A stretch of 64,000 nucleotides of DNA from Magicicada septendecula (taxonomy: Eukaryota; Arthropoda; Insecta; Hemiptera; Cicadidae). The stretch is from NCBI GenBank assembly GCA_034769895.1, contig CM068367.1, positions 689,326,548 to 689,390,547 of the forward strand. The letters are read 5' to 3'. A program made the position numbers and the translations under genes. The notes under the pieces were generated by a model. The model saw only the letters and a program-made list of their open reading frames with translations. It searched no databases and was not told the DNA's origin. This document shows positions 35,914-48,058 of this stretch, in pieces; within the stretch, counting starts at the first letter, position 1, and each line of letters starts with the position of its first letter.

Positions 35914-38900
35914 GCGACCCGAAGATGATTTGTGCTTAAAACCGAAATAATTCACCGTAGAATCTGAAAAAAATCTGAACCAATGGAAAGAGGAGTCACT
36001 TCCAGGTTGTCTGCTGCTAAAAGAGTCATTGTATGAAGACAACAACCGTCGTATGAAGGCGTCGCTGTCGTAGAGTTTACATAGCGGAACTACAGGCTAA
36101 CGGGTAAGTGAAAGCCCAATACAAGGTACTCAATACACCCCGCAGATAAAGGCAGATTCATGGAGGTCTTAAAATATGAAGAAATATGTGCCAATTAGTA
36201 ACTAGTCCACTGTCACTGATTGTCTCTCGGGTAAAAAATATTGAAATTCTACTTACAAAACATAAATAAGTGGTCGAGAAAAAAACGACTACCGCTAATC
36301 AGAAGTTCACATATACATAGTTACTAATAATAATTCATAGTGTAGGCCCGTGAGCTAGACCTACGTGTTGAAGCTGAACAGTTACATGAAAGAAGGAACC
36401 ATATTCGGGCTAAGCGTTATTAACGGCTTATTTGCTTCTAATTGATACTAAATTTCATAATTTTTGACAACTATTACGGAAGTAATAAGGACTGTGATTT
36501 GAGCTTTTTAGATTATAAAATTTTGGATGTAGTAATAAGTGATTATTAATTTAATTGTTTTGCTTTTTTGTTTCCTGTGTCTGTGTCAATGTCACTTAAC
36601 TGAAGGTAGGCCTAGTTGTATGCCACAATAATATAAGTAACAATACTGGGACAGTATCAGATATCTTGAATCATTATCTTTTCCATGACAAGCAGTACTG
36701 CACGCTTCCTAAAATCGAAATGTGAGGTACAATACAACAGAAATTTTATTATCAGAATGTACAAATTTTCCCGATTTCATTTTACCGATTAATTTATAAT
36801 TCAAGTCGAGAATTAGCTGTTACTTACGAGGGCATTGAAAGTTCTTAATTTAGCAATCAGCGTGATCCAGCATCCGTAGGCGCTTTTAAATTACATCTAC
36901 ATTACATACTTCGGACGACAAAAGTTACAAATATCCACGGAGGAGTTTACTTTTGAATAAATGTAACATCCAGGACACTTGTATTTTACAGTTTACATTC
37001 GTGACCTGTGTTATAAGAAGTGTGCTTTATGGTTTTCGACGAATATTATTTGGTTTGTTATACGTAATATGACAAGACGCCCCGCTCTCTGTGGGACGTA
37101 CATTACTTGTCAAGTGAGAAGCATTAAGTTTTTCCGAAGCCATGACAATTAAGTGATCGTATAGATATAGACCAAAGTTTCAAACATATTTGAAATCCAT
37201 CACAAAGAGTCATTCCAACGATATCTAGTAGGTGCACTTCGTCTACGCATATAGTCTACTGTCACTGCCAGGGAGTAATGTAGCAGTTAAAAACGTTGTT
37301 GTTTTCAATTATGTGAGCGAAAATACACGTAGTCAGTGTCTGATAGGCAATTCTAGTTACAAAAATTAATTTTGATTTAAGCTGCTACGATTTTCATGCC
37401 ATCGTGATTCTTCTGTACCAATCGTTTTATGGTAGATAAGTTTCAATAATGGATTTTAAAATAAAACTTTCGATACCGTACTTTAAAATATACAATTTAT
37501 TAAAAAACTTTTTAAATAAATATTTACATTTTTGTCTACAACGTATTTTTTAGAACTATAAGTATTAATGCTGATAAGAAATAATTGCTTTAATATAATT
37601 ATTTTGTCAGTATTTGTACTTTCAAAACCAAGTACATAAATTTCAAGTACTTATGAAAAACAATCGTTTATATGAAAGACTGAATATAAAATAAAGGTCA
37701 AAAATTAAACGTCTATTATGCATTTTCACATTTCCGCTCCCCTCTCCCAACTTTCTTGCATTTCCTCTCGTAAACACTGCCCACTTCTGCTCATGTTAGT
37801 TATGTGATCGATACCGCGTGCAAAGGAATGACGCGCCCGAGTGAGCAGATTAATTAGCCTATCTAACTGAGCTGTAAACTTGTGATCAAGTCCGCGTTCG
37901 AAGTAAGATGAATGTAAAGGCAAGTTGGTCATTCAAAACTTGTGGTATTAACTATATACCAAAACTATTACATTTTACAATGTACTCTTGATACGGCAAA
38001 AACGTGTCAATAACAGGTCTTCTTAGGTTCTGTTTCAGTATAACATAAGTTATTTGTTGTACTTATTACAATAGAGAGAGGACTATTTGTTGTTCTACTT
38101 CATTGTAATAAGAGAGGACTAGGAGACTTTCGACTACAAGATATTTTATCTCTATAAAGACACTCTACAGGGGGGAGGGTGATATGTTTAAACAATATGT
38201 TTAAACAACTGATGTATACTAATATAGTATATAGGCCTACTGATGTATATTATATAGTATACTGGTGTATATTAAATAACTGACAACAGAACATACGAAT
38301 GCGACTTACTTTTTAATATATATAATAAAATATTTTCTTGGATATATATGTAAACGTAATCCTATACCTTGCCTTCATTTATGTAAACCGGAATAATGGT
38401 CGTGTTACCCTCCGTACGGTTGTGCTTATTGTGTGTTAAGAACTGGAAAAGCATTTAAATCCCGTTGTAAACTAACAGACTCGTTGTCTAAATACTTCGC
38501 GTTCACCTAAATAACAATTTGTCTGCATTAACTCAAGAAGAGATTGTCTAGAAACGGAGCTTACAGTAGAGAGCCCTAGAGGAGGTTCTGGAAGGCACGA
38601 AGTTATTTTCTCAAATCCAAAGTGATATCAACTTCACTGCTACCCCACCTCTCTTTTTTGATTAAAATTTATAAGTAATTGTACACTAAGTAGTTGTATA
38701 GAAAACTAGACGTAAATGTTTTCTATACGACTGCAATTTAAAATTACACGTGTACAGACTGAAGCAGCCGTAGGCTTTAACTTATAACTTATATTTTCAG
38801 ATAATGGGAAAGCTTATCTTGATAAGTAACCATATTTTTAAAGGCAAATTCAAGGTGTTCTTGCATTAAGTATTTTGAGAAGGATCTCCTGATTAGTTTA

Positions 38901-40340
38901 CACAAGAAATTGGACATCCAAGTCAAGAACGGAGCTATTCAGACAAACTTTCCATTGAAAAAGCGCAGCCAAGATGGGTGCCAATATCCAAAACGGATAC
39001 GGACTAAAACAAGTTCTTTACAAATTTTCAATATTTTCTTTACAAATTTCAAATGTATTGAAAGTAGTTTTATTACGACAAATACATTATACATTCGTAA
39101 TCTGAATAAAGTTTCGAAAATTCTATTCTTGGTGATGTAGAATCTCATTAGGAACAAAGGTTCCTTTCGTGAGCGTGAAAGAACAACTTTCCATTCCTAA
39201 ACTACGTAAAGTCTCTATTTTGTGTATTATTACATGAATTGGTAATTTTTTGTTTCATATTGAGAACGAAAATAGCATACCACAATGCTGATAAAACTGG
39301 CATTCAAAAATTATCAACGGTCGTTTTTTAAATTCCTTAGATAACTTCGACTATGTTAAGTGTATATTATTTACTATTGAATTTTTAAATTAAGGTTTAC
39401 TGGTTGGAATGAGGTAATATAATTTTACATTATGAGATATTACTAGTTACGCTCATGTATATTTACTCTGTAAGTGATTACAGGAATGCGAATTTCTAAT
39501 TATGGAGTCGACGCTAATGTAACTCGTATTCTGCAAATACTGTGTGCATTTGTTTTGTTAACGGAATTTCAGTAATTATACATACTTGTCGACCGGGGTT
39601 AATGATTTGTTGAAAGTTGGGCCCTACTTCTCCACATTGCAAACCTGTCCTCTCTTTATTGTTTGGCTACATTAACTACCTTATTGTTGTGTTCTTAAAT
39701 GAAGGAGAGGACACCTTCAGATTGGGAAGGCCATATTATGAGGTAGATGGAGCAAAAAAGTCTTTTCATCCTTAGTGAAATTAAAGGATGTGATTCCCAC
39801 ACTACAGAGACTTCACACCTCGTTTTGGTATATACGTGTTGTATCTTTTCTATACGTCAAAGTTGATCCTATGAACAATGATTATTTTTTTGTTAATGAC
39901 GCAGAACTCCCACAACACGTATCGACAAGTATCGTACCTGTTGACAAAGAAACAGTTCTGTCTGACTGTGTATAAGGATGAGTAAAGGTTTTGCCACTCT
40001 GATGCCAAAAACGGTTGAGAACGGCAAGAATCTATAAAAATAATAATAATTAACTCCATAGGCGAAGTTTGAAGTTTGAAGCTCGAAGAAAAATATTCTT
40101 CTACCTCTTTCAATATAAGCCTATTGTTTGTCCAATTAAACTAGATGAAAGCTTTCACTCCATCTTTTGATGGATCGACTGATGCTTCTCTTGCCGCGTA
40201 GATTCTTGTCTCTGCAGATTTTCATTGTTCTGTCTTCCTCCAATCTACCAATATGTGCATTTCGTTGTTCTTTTCATCTTACTACCCAATTTCCAATGTT
40301 GTCCCATTTGTTTACCGATCTCATACATTTTTGTTACATA
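35914..40340. other. No gene recognised
   Basis: A 4.4-kb AT-rich region. The short repeats seen are ATATGTTTAAACAA twice at 38180-38210 and CTGATGTATA units at 38207-38277. Frames at 38910-39157 and 39775-40113 show no family resemblance. A G/C-rich patch at 39600-39630 has no other feature. Confidence 0.45.
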
Positions 40341-40800
40341 TTGCTACGTGAAGATGAAAGATATGACTCCTGGAACGAGACAGCGCACGAAGCTATTCCA
40401 GGTGCGGCAGGATGGAAGAAAGCTCTTCAAGACGCCTGTTTCACACGTTCCTCGACTATTCTACCGGCAGCCACACCCGCTGTGACTACAACCCAAGGCG
40501 GCCAAAATATAAATACTGTGTTCAGTTAGACCTGGCAATATTACGAGTTCGGTTCGGAGTTATTGTTGCGGTTTAGTGGAAAGTGATTATTGTGTTAATT
40601 ATTGCAAAACTGCAATAAGGTGACATTTATTGTTGTGTGTTGGACAAATTTAACTTGAATTATTGTATAATAGTGTTTTTGTTGATTTCTAACTGTTCTT
40701 TGTGTCTAATTAAAGTTTGTAATTAGTGACTTCGTCTGGTATCAGTTATTCTTTTCCCACTGTACAACACGACGATCCGTGAGACATTTTTCTGATTAAC
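40341..40800 (+). other. Possible retroelement 3' end or LTR fragment
   Basis: Between about 40341 and 40530 the base composition shifts to near 50% GC and a 120-codon frame ends with WNETAHEAIPGAAGWKKALQ. Beyond the stop the sequence resembles a 3' untranslated or LTR region: TATAAATACTG, TGTCTAATTAAAGTTTGT as a polyadenylation-like site, then GTACAACACGACGATCC. I cannot name the family and find no second LTR. This may be an LTR fragment or a LINE tail. Confidence 0.25.
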
Positions 40801-42797
40801 TCTGTTGACTGTTATGTTTTCGCTGTTTCCCTTCTCGCCCTTCCAGCATATGATATTATTGGTACGTTGAAAAATGAAATAAATACTCTGATGTAATATT
40901 ACGAATTATTATAGCTAATTCGGCTTCCAAATATAAACTGTGGAAACACTGTGACCAACTACATACACTTTGGAAATATACCAGTAATCATAAAAATTTT
41001 TATGTTTTGAACTGATTTACAATAAATGTTCAACGTAACAACCATCATAGGATAGGGAACCAGAAAAGTTCTGAACTGACATTGTACTATATAAGAAGGT
41101 AATTTATACAGTACCGATCAGATGCTTAACGGTTGTTAACTTCGTTTAGCGGTTGTCGGGAGTTTACTTAATTACCGTTGAAAGTCTGCAGAACAGGTGC
41201 ATGTGGTGGATTTTGTACAAGAGTAACCAAGCGTTTTTATCGATATGTAGTGCAGATGATTTAATAAACGTTACCAGCGGAGTGTGAAATTGAAAATATT
41301 ATTTATTTGTTAGAGAGTACTGTATATTTTTATTTCTTACCGACAGAAGTAGGCGTACAACGTGTTACAATCTTTAAACGATTGGCAGTAAATTTTTCTT
41401 TCTGCCTTAACGGAAGGATTCAATTCCTTTAGTATTCTAACATCATTCGATGTGTTCGTTCACTCTCATCACATTTTCTTGAATTTTCTTATTGCTTGAG
41501 ATCATTTTCACTTCTTTTAATATACCTTTGTATTGCATTATACCTAGTACAGTTCGATATTTCACAATTATGGTTACCTGTTTTTGCTATTCGAAGTTTA
41601 TAATTCCCTTCTAAAAAAGAAAACATAATAAAAAGTAATAAAAATAAAAAATAAATTAAAACTAATATAAGTAAAGTACATTTTATTCATGAACATTTAG
41701 CAGTCCCAGGAACTGTTACGCCTTGTGTGGCGCTCAGAGAAATATTTTTGCCATTGATTCAAATAGGAAATAAAATTTGATACCAATAAATAACCAATAT
41801 TTGAAGTGACAGAACTCAAAAATCTGTTAACATTTGTAAGTTATGTGGTAAATAGTATGAGCTGAAAAGTGCCAGGTTCTGTTATATATCCTGTGTTATC
41901 TTCGACAAGAAAAGGATGGCATATTGGATAGCTATAAGTACGGTTTGAATTCTAATGCCACTGTTAGCAAAACAAAATTTTGTTTACAGTCATTCTCTCC
42001 TCGCATCGAGATGACAAACTAGGAAGTGATGATTCTTCCCGAGTAAAGCTTCCCTTTGTCGTTTGGAGCTGATTTTGAACTGTGAGTCCCATATAGCAAA
42101 TAGAAAATATATACACAGATAGATGTTTGTACTTACACTAATGCGTTCCAGAAAAATCTTCCAATGCTGACTATATAAGAACTTCTTGTTTTCTTGTTCT
42201 TTCTAGTTTTACCATGCTTTATCTTCTTTATGATTGGAATAATAACTAATTTTCATTCGTTGTTTTCATACGTATAACGTTTTGAATATAAATAACATAC
42301 GATCTGTTTGTTTAGTTAAAATAACGCTGTAATTTTGTATAATACGATTCTGGTGTACAGAGGCTATCGAATACGGAACCTGTGGTGTCTGGTGTAAATC
42401 AAAACTCAGACGACAGCCTGACATTTGTAACGCAACTGTGATAACCGCCACTATCATCGGTTTCCTCTGTCCGTTTAATTTCATTAATATGATAACATTA
42501 CTGGTAACGTATCACAACTTAATGATTGTTTGTCACTCATTAAATTGTTGATTAAATTTGCTCTACTTAGATTATAGCCTAAACTTGTGCTCTGGTGTTT
42601 TACTGTACGATCGGTGTATAAGGTTAAGATAGTGGTTTTATTTTGAGTAGCAAACTCTTAAAAAGTTCTGAGACTAATATTTTCGTCTCTAATATATATG
42701 GTATTTGTTATTATAAAATATTCAAGTTTTCTTTTTAATCAGTCTTCAAATGCTGATAAAGATTTCAAAATAACCCACAATAATAAAAAACAACAAA
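40801..42797. other. No gene recognised
   Basis: AT-rich DNA with an A-rich tract at 41613-41665. No coding content is supported. Confidence 0.45.
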
Positions 42798-42861
<64 letters not shown>

Positions 42862-42897
42862 GGTGGTGGTAGTAGTGGTAGTACTAGCAGCAGCAGC
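42798..42897. repeat. (AGT)n/(GGT)n microsatellite
   Basis: About 100 bases of AGT units grading into GGT and AGC units. It creates poly-Val, poly-Thr and poly-Leu frames on the two strands that are not genes. Confidence 0.97.
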
Positions 42898-43604
42898 ATC
42901 AAAGAAGAATAAGAAGAAAGAGGAGAACAAGGAGACGCAAAAGAATCCACTTGGAATATAGGCCTACTTCTGTCACCTAGAATAGGAGCCGTGAAACTCT
43001 AGTAAATTTATTTATTTCTGAGGAGCCTCTTGTCGTGATGATTAACAAGTTTAAAGTTATTGAATCGTGAAATTCCTCAGAATTTATGTTTTCAACAAGT
43101 GTGGTATTCCAGAGCTGGAAATCAACCGTACTGTCACATTTGTCCTTCTGTTCCTCTATACGCTACTGGGTGTCTCTTCTGTCTCAGTGGATGACCAGCA
43201 AGGAGCTCTGAAAAAATTATAAATTAATAATAATACGACGTTAAACAATAAACAAAAAACAACAATGTTGTTGTTGTTATTATTATTACTATTATCATTA
43301 TGAACTTACTATTAACGAATTTAATACGCGACATGCATTGTGGTAGACCTATAGAGAACAAGAGAAAAGAGGCAATTCCAATAAAATTGGCTAGAAGTCG
43401 TGAATGCAAAATTTCTGTTATTCGTTTTGTTTCCTTTTCAAAAAAATAAATACATTGTACTTAATATAGAACTCTAACGTTCACAATTGTTTCGTTATTT
43501 ACCTAGTTATATATAATATATTATAGAGTTTAATTATTCTCATTTCTTTTCATAATCATTCGGCTGAGCAGACTAAACGAGAGCTCAGAATGTGAGGCGG
43601 TCAA
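42898..43604. other. No gene recognised
   Basis: Contains TATACGCTACTGGG at 43157-43170, whose reverse complement resembles the hAT-like end at 32927. No partner end was found here. Confidence 0.4.
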
Positions 43605-43865
43605 CTACCCATTTCTCCTGCTTTTCGTGTGCTAGACTAATGTAGATATATCGCGCTAGTGCTTCATATACCTCGAAGTTCTAAATTATAAACCTACTAT
43701 CAACGTTAAGTTTTAAACAAAAATACACACACACAACAGTGTTTAAAATTGATGCAACCCTAAATTATTAGAGCTGCTGAAACAACGGTTTGGTATATAA
43801 ATATTTTTAGAACTGACTTGTGTCGACGTGCACGAAAGGGTACTTTTCCCCGACTGATCTCCTTT
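43605..43865 (+). repeat. Dispersed repeat family B, copy 2
   Basis: Diverged copy of 1705-1965 in the same orientation, with the same order of conserved blocks (CATTTC-CC-ACTTTT-GTG, CTAAATTATAAAC, AACGTTAAGTTTTAAACAA, TTTTTAGAACTGACTT, AAAGGGTA). A short ACAC run is inserted relative to copy 1. The 67-codon minus-strand frame overlapping it is unlikely to be real. Confidence 0.55.
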
Positions 43866-44149
43866 GAGCTGTGGTTCAGCGTTTCCCGGATGTTTAGGCT
43901 CAACGCTTCCACTTCAAAATTAATTTTTCCAGCGTTCCCTCCGGAACAATCTTTCTGTCTCAACTATTAACAAAATTGTAACTCTGTAATTTTTTATCTC
44001 ATCAATCGTTTATTTAGTTGTGAGTGTAATTTTTTTATTTTAATGGTTAATTTGAAAATAAACAATTTGGAACTGAAACTCTTAAGTAGTTTATTACAGT
44101 GAAATAATAAAAATAAAATTTCATATAACACACTAAATAATAGTGGTCG

Positions 44150-45305
44150 CTCGTAACTATTAGTAATTAGTAACTCTCTGAGTTGTAGAACTCGCTCAAT
44201 ATTTTTTGTATTATTAGGTATTTCATTTATGTTTTACGTATTTCAATTTTACACAATTTTTAAATTATCAGCGAAATTACGAGAACCCTGATTATGCTAC
44301 CAATTTTTATTGTTTTTTTTTGTAATTAAATGTGTAAACAGAATGCCTAAATGACAAATAATTTAGTCCTAGATTTTAAGTTTATGTGTATTACCATAGA
44401 TATCTGAACGCTTATGTCTAATACTTTTCACAAACAGAAATAACAGATACGGTTTTTTTAAACATAGCTTAGTTTGAATGTTAACTAAAATTGCAGTGGG
44501 TGTTTTGAGAGATATTAATTCTGTCAAATTATAGAAGATAGGTCTACCAAGTTTGTATTTTTGATTTTATAACTTGATCCCTCACGTACACTTTCCAATG
44601 TTCTTAAATTGTTGAGTTCTCTTTCTACCTCACAGCTCCTAAAGTTAAAAGAACATCACAGTGGATTTCGGATTTAGGTAAATTTCCTTTAGTATTGAAA
44701 CCCGGTAAGGCTTTTTACGTTTTTGAAATTTTACTCATTTTTGTGGGCTCTAGTGCCTAATATTTTGAAATTTCCAAAAGCGTATACTATATGCATACCG
44801 TGGTTAAAATCATCTTTAATTTAATAGCCTACTGGATTTATGAGGTTTTACTGAACTTTTGACCCTATTTTTGGATTCCGGGGACCCAAATCTTTAAGAT
44901 TTCATAAAGTAACACTATATTCAGACTGTGGTTAAAATTTCATGTAATTTAATATCACACAGAGATTTTTGCAATTTTATCAAAATTTTTATCCTCTTTT
45001 TGCGATCTGGTGTCTCAAAATTTTTAAATTAAAATAATGAACATTGTATTCAGATTTTCGTTGAAAATACCTTAAAATTTGATACTAAATAATTTAGTTA
45101 ACTTTGACCCCGTAACATTTTTGCCTCCCAACTCCATACTTTTGAGCGGATCAATCTCAAATACACTAGGGTTCTGTAGGGTAAAAATATAAATACCATG
45201 TTTTATGAAAATTGGTTGATGCATTCAATAATTACCGTGAGACATACCACAGCAGATAGACAGACAGTCAATTGCCAAATGCTAACTCTCCGCTCGTTCA
45301 ATTAA
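44150..45305 (+). repeat. Dispersed repeat family A, copy 1
   Basis: Same family as 60475-61165. It starts near a CTCTGAGTTGTAGAACTCGC block. It continues with several internal degenerate repeats of a unit containing CAAAATTTTGAAATT, TTTTGCAATTTTATC and GACC..TTTTTG..CC. It ends with GGGTTCTGTAGGGT, ACCATGTTTTA.GAAA, TTACCGTGAGACATACC, GATAGACAGACA and CTCGTTCAATTA. There is no coding capacity. The GACAGACA-rich end resembles ends of many unnamed insect repeats. Confidence 0.75.
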
Positions 45306-45675
45306 TACCAATGGAATAAATATAATTATTATCGAAAGGATACGTAGGATCTAGTGTTGCACTAAAATGTTGTCTATATTAGTAAGTACCGTTCTAAAAT
45401 CTCCTCGGTATCTATTTGTAGCCGGCCCTTCCTTTTAGTTACAAGACATCTGACCGCACTAAATCCATGCTCAACTAAACTGAATGACGGAAATGCAATG
45501 AAAAGTTTTCTTACCACAGTCCATAATCCAGGATAAAGAGTGGGTATCTGCTTTTGCCAGATCTTGGTAACCGTTTTGAATTTTAATTTTAATTCTTCAT
45601 TTATCGATAATTATTCAGTTAATTCTCCATCACTTGAGACAGGGTCTACAACCCAGTCAGATATCTTCAAATCTA
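45306..45675. other. No gene recognised
   Basis: Spacer between repeat family A and the 29-bp minisatellite. Nothing is identified. Confidence 0.4.
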
Positions 45676-45830
45676 TTGTTAGAATCAATTATAATCATTA
45701 GGTATAATTGTTAGAATCAATAATCATTAGGTATAATTGTTAGGATCAATAATCATTAGGTATAATTGTTAGAATCAATAATCATTAGGTATAATTGTTA
45801 GGATCAATAATCATTAGGTATAATTGACCA
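45676..45830 (+). repeat. 29-bp minisatellite, about 5 copies
   Basis: The unit is AGGTATAATTGTTAGAATC followed by AATAATCATT. Successive copies alternate between GAATC and GGATC variants, suggesting duplication in pairs. The first copy carries a short insertion (TTAT). Confidence 0.95.
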
Positions 45831-46807
45831 ATTTTTTTAGCTCTTCTTTTATCCGTTTACATCTCAATGTCCACCACTGGCCCGATGCCCAGCATCGCTC
45901 TCCCAGGTCCCTACATCGACAATGGGGGGGGGGGAGATGACGCCTACTTTAGGATACACCTCTTTAATTAGTGTGCCAGATACAGGAAATATTACACGGC
46001 TTTGAATGGTAAAGTAATAATAATGCATCTTTTTTGCATCCTTTGAATGCTATTACTAACGTATAGGTCTACATTTTAGTCAAGCAGTGAATTGTGTATT
46101 ATTCTTGTTTATGACGATAGTAGGTAAACTCATGTTTGCAGGTTAATCAGTAATTATTGGCAGAGAATGGGTAGATCGTCGGTCCCCGTCGGTTCCACGT
46201 GTAAGTCGTGTAAAGCACGTTACACCCTTTACCTAGAGGACAGTTAAAACAACTTATTGCACTACGCTTGCATCTTTAACTAGTACAGATATAGGCGCCT
46301 TCTTGTGGTTGATGTCACGGCTCTAATGGCAGATTCCGTCTCTTCACTATATGTGTAGACTGCATTGAAACCACAGTGTTTGTACCGTGTCCATAAGGAA
46401 TTGTACGACCACTACTATGTTCTAGGATCAGTCCCACCAGGGTAGTAAACCGCACCAGTTAGAAGTGTTCCATGTCGATCTATTTGTGGGATTCTGTAGG
46501 TGACTCAGAGACCGTAATATTGCAGTGGAAGTGTCAGTTTAAGTGTGGAACCATCTCTGTACAAGCCACATAAGCACTAGAACTATTATGGGTTTGATAA
46601 TATGCGTGGTGTTTCCACACAAATATCGACGCGCGTGATATTGTCAGAAAGGGATCATACCCGTCTCTCTAACAGCGCCTTAAAAAGACGGTTAAGTAAG
46701 AATGATAACATGACTTCCACCTAGAAAAATCATGAAAAAAAAGTTTTGATTCAAGAGGCAAGACAAATAAGAAATAAGATATTTAACAGAACGATTATTT
46801 TTAATGT
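45831..46807. other. No gene recognised
   Basis: Contains a G run at 45925-45935. No coding content is seen before the Penelope-like frame. Confidence 0.4.
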
Positions 46808-47302
46808 ATGATGACAAACACCAACAACACCATTAGGAAACACATAAATAATACTAACAAAGACACAGACACATACAGCAAAACAGGGGTATATAAATTA
46901 AACTGTAATGATTGTCACCAATTCTACATCGGCCAGACGGGAAGATCTTTTTCCTCCAGATTTTCAGAACATTTAAAAGCCCTCACCACAAACTACATAC
47001 ATTCCACATTTGCCACACATTTACAAAACGAAAACCACAGTTACACAAACATAGAACACAACATGGAAATATTACACTACTTACCTAAAAGTAGAAAACT
47101 AAACACAGCTGAACAATTTGAAATATACAGATATCACGCACTGCAACCAAACAACATATTAAATGAACAATTACATTATAGATCACATACACTATTCGAT
47201 ACACTGATCCAAACACACAATTTGAACCTCAGCGCCAATCCCTCCCACCATCAACCCCCACCACACACACCTGTAGTCCATAACCGTTATTCTGTAAAAT
47301 GA
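46808..47302 (+). pseudogene. Penelope-like element, GIY-YIG endonuclease domain (5'-truncated)
   Basis: A 164-codon open frame encodes the C-terminal endonuclease of a Penelope-like retroelement, which nicks target DNA for priming. Residues about 27-45 read GVYKLNCNDCHQFYIGQTGR: the GIY/YIG pair, the CxxC insertion diagnostic of Penelope/Neptune elements, and the catalytic Arg region. RFSEHLKAL follows, then AEQFEIYRY with the expected catalytic Glu. The reverse transcriptase that should precede it is absent, so the copy is 5'-truncated, although the endonuclease frame itself is open. It is followed at 47322 by a hammerhead-like motif and an AT microsatellite. It is a different lineage from the pair at 54-57 kb. 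Confidence 0.9.
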
Positions 47303-47321
47303 CATTCAGTATTTACTCCCA

Positions 47322-47349
47322 CTGAGGAAGAGGAACATCACCTCGAAAC
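47322..47349 (+). ncRNA. Hammerhead-like motif downstream of Penelope frame
   Basis: CTGAGGA (47322-47328) fits the hammerhead CUGANGA box. After one extra A, GAGG (47330-47333) can pair with CCTC (47341-47344), directly followed by GAAAC (47345-47349). The order box, stem II, GAAA matches the catalytic core apart from the extra A. The flanking stems I and III were not resolved by eye. Activity is not claimed. Confidence 0.35.
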
Positions 47350-47391
47350 GTATGGGGAAGTGATAAAGAAAGTAAGTTCATATTGTGAAAG

Positions 47392-47427
47392 TATATATAT
47401 ATATATATAATTATATATATATATAAT
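47392..47427. repeat. (AT)n microsatellite
   Basis: Two TA runs separated by AATT, forming a long self-complementary stretch after the Penelope-like tail. Confidence 0.95.
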
Positions 47428-48058
47428 AAATATTTCAGTTTATCGTGTAGATTGTCCAAATATTATTCGATGTATTAACTTACTTCAGGCATGCGTTTTC
47501 AAGAAATTTTCAAAAGGAAGTTTCGTAAGTTTTGCATTGGAACAAATGACAAAGAATATAGAAGGCAGAAAATTAATTTCCATTATTCTGTCGTCTGTGG
47601 CGCAGATGAATAAAAATTTTGTGAAAGGCGAGTGATACATGGGCTTATATCATAAGATCTTAAGATACGCTATGAGAAGATCAGCTATGTAAAACCGAAG
47701 TAACTAACGAAGAAGTGATGGAACAGAGACTCAGTAAATAAGAATCTTCCAGTTTGGTAAAATTCATTTCATCTGTTTCACATGTTCCTGTTTCATATTC
47801 CTGCAAGTACTTCCCTCATCATAGTGCGGGGCTCAAAGCGTTGAGTGATGTACACAAAACGTATGTTCACACACACACACACACACTGGTTCGTTGTGGT
47901 CAGATAGGAATTGAAAGTGGTGAAGAGACCGTAACGCCTACTTAATGCGAAGGGACCAACGATTTCGTAATTATCAGTCACGAAGCTCAAGGAATAGTAG
48001 TTGCAAAACAAATATAGAGAGGATAATTTCAACTGCTTTATAAACGTCTGTCATTTTG
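47428..48058. other. No gene recognised
   Basis: Contains a short ACAC run at 47868-47886 and no supported gene. Confidence 0.45.

Noticed and set aside
42698..42961. Frames with poly-Val, poly-Thr or poly-Leu
   Set aside because: They are generated by the AGT/GGT microsatellite.
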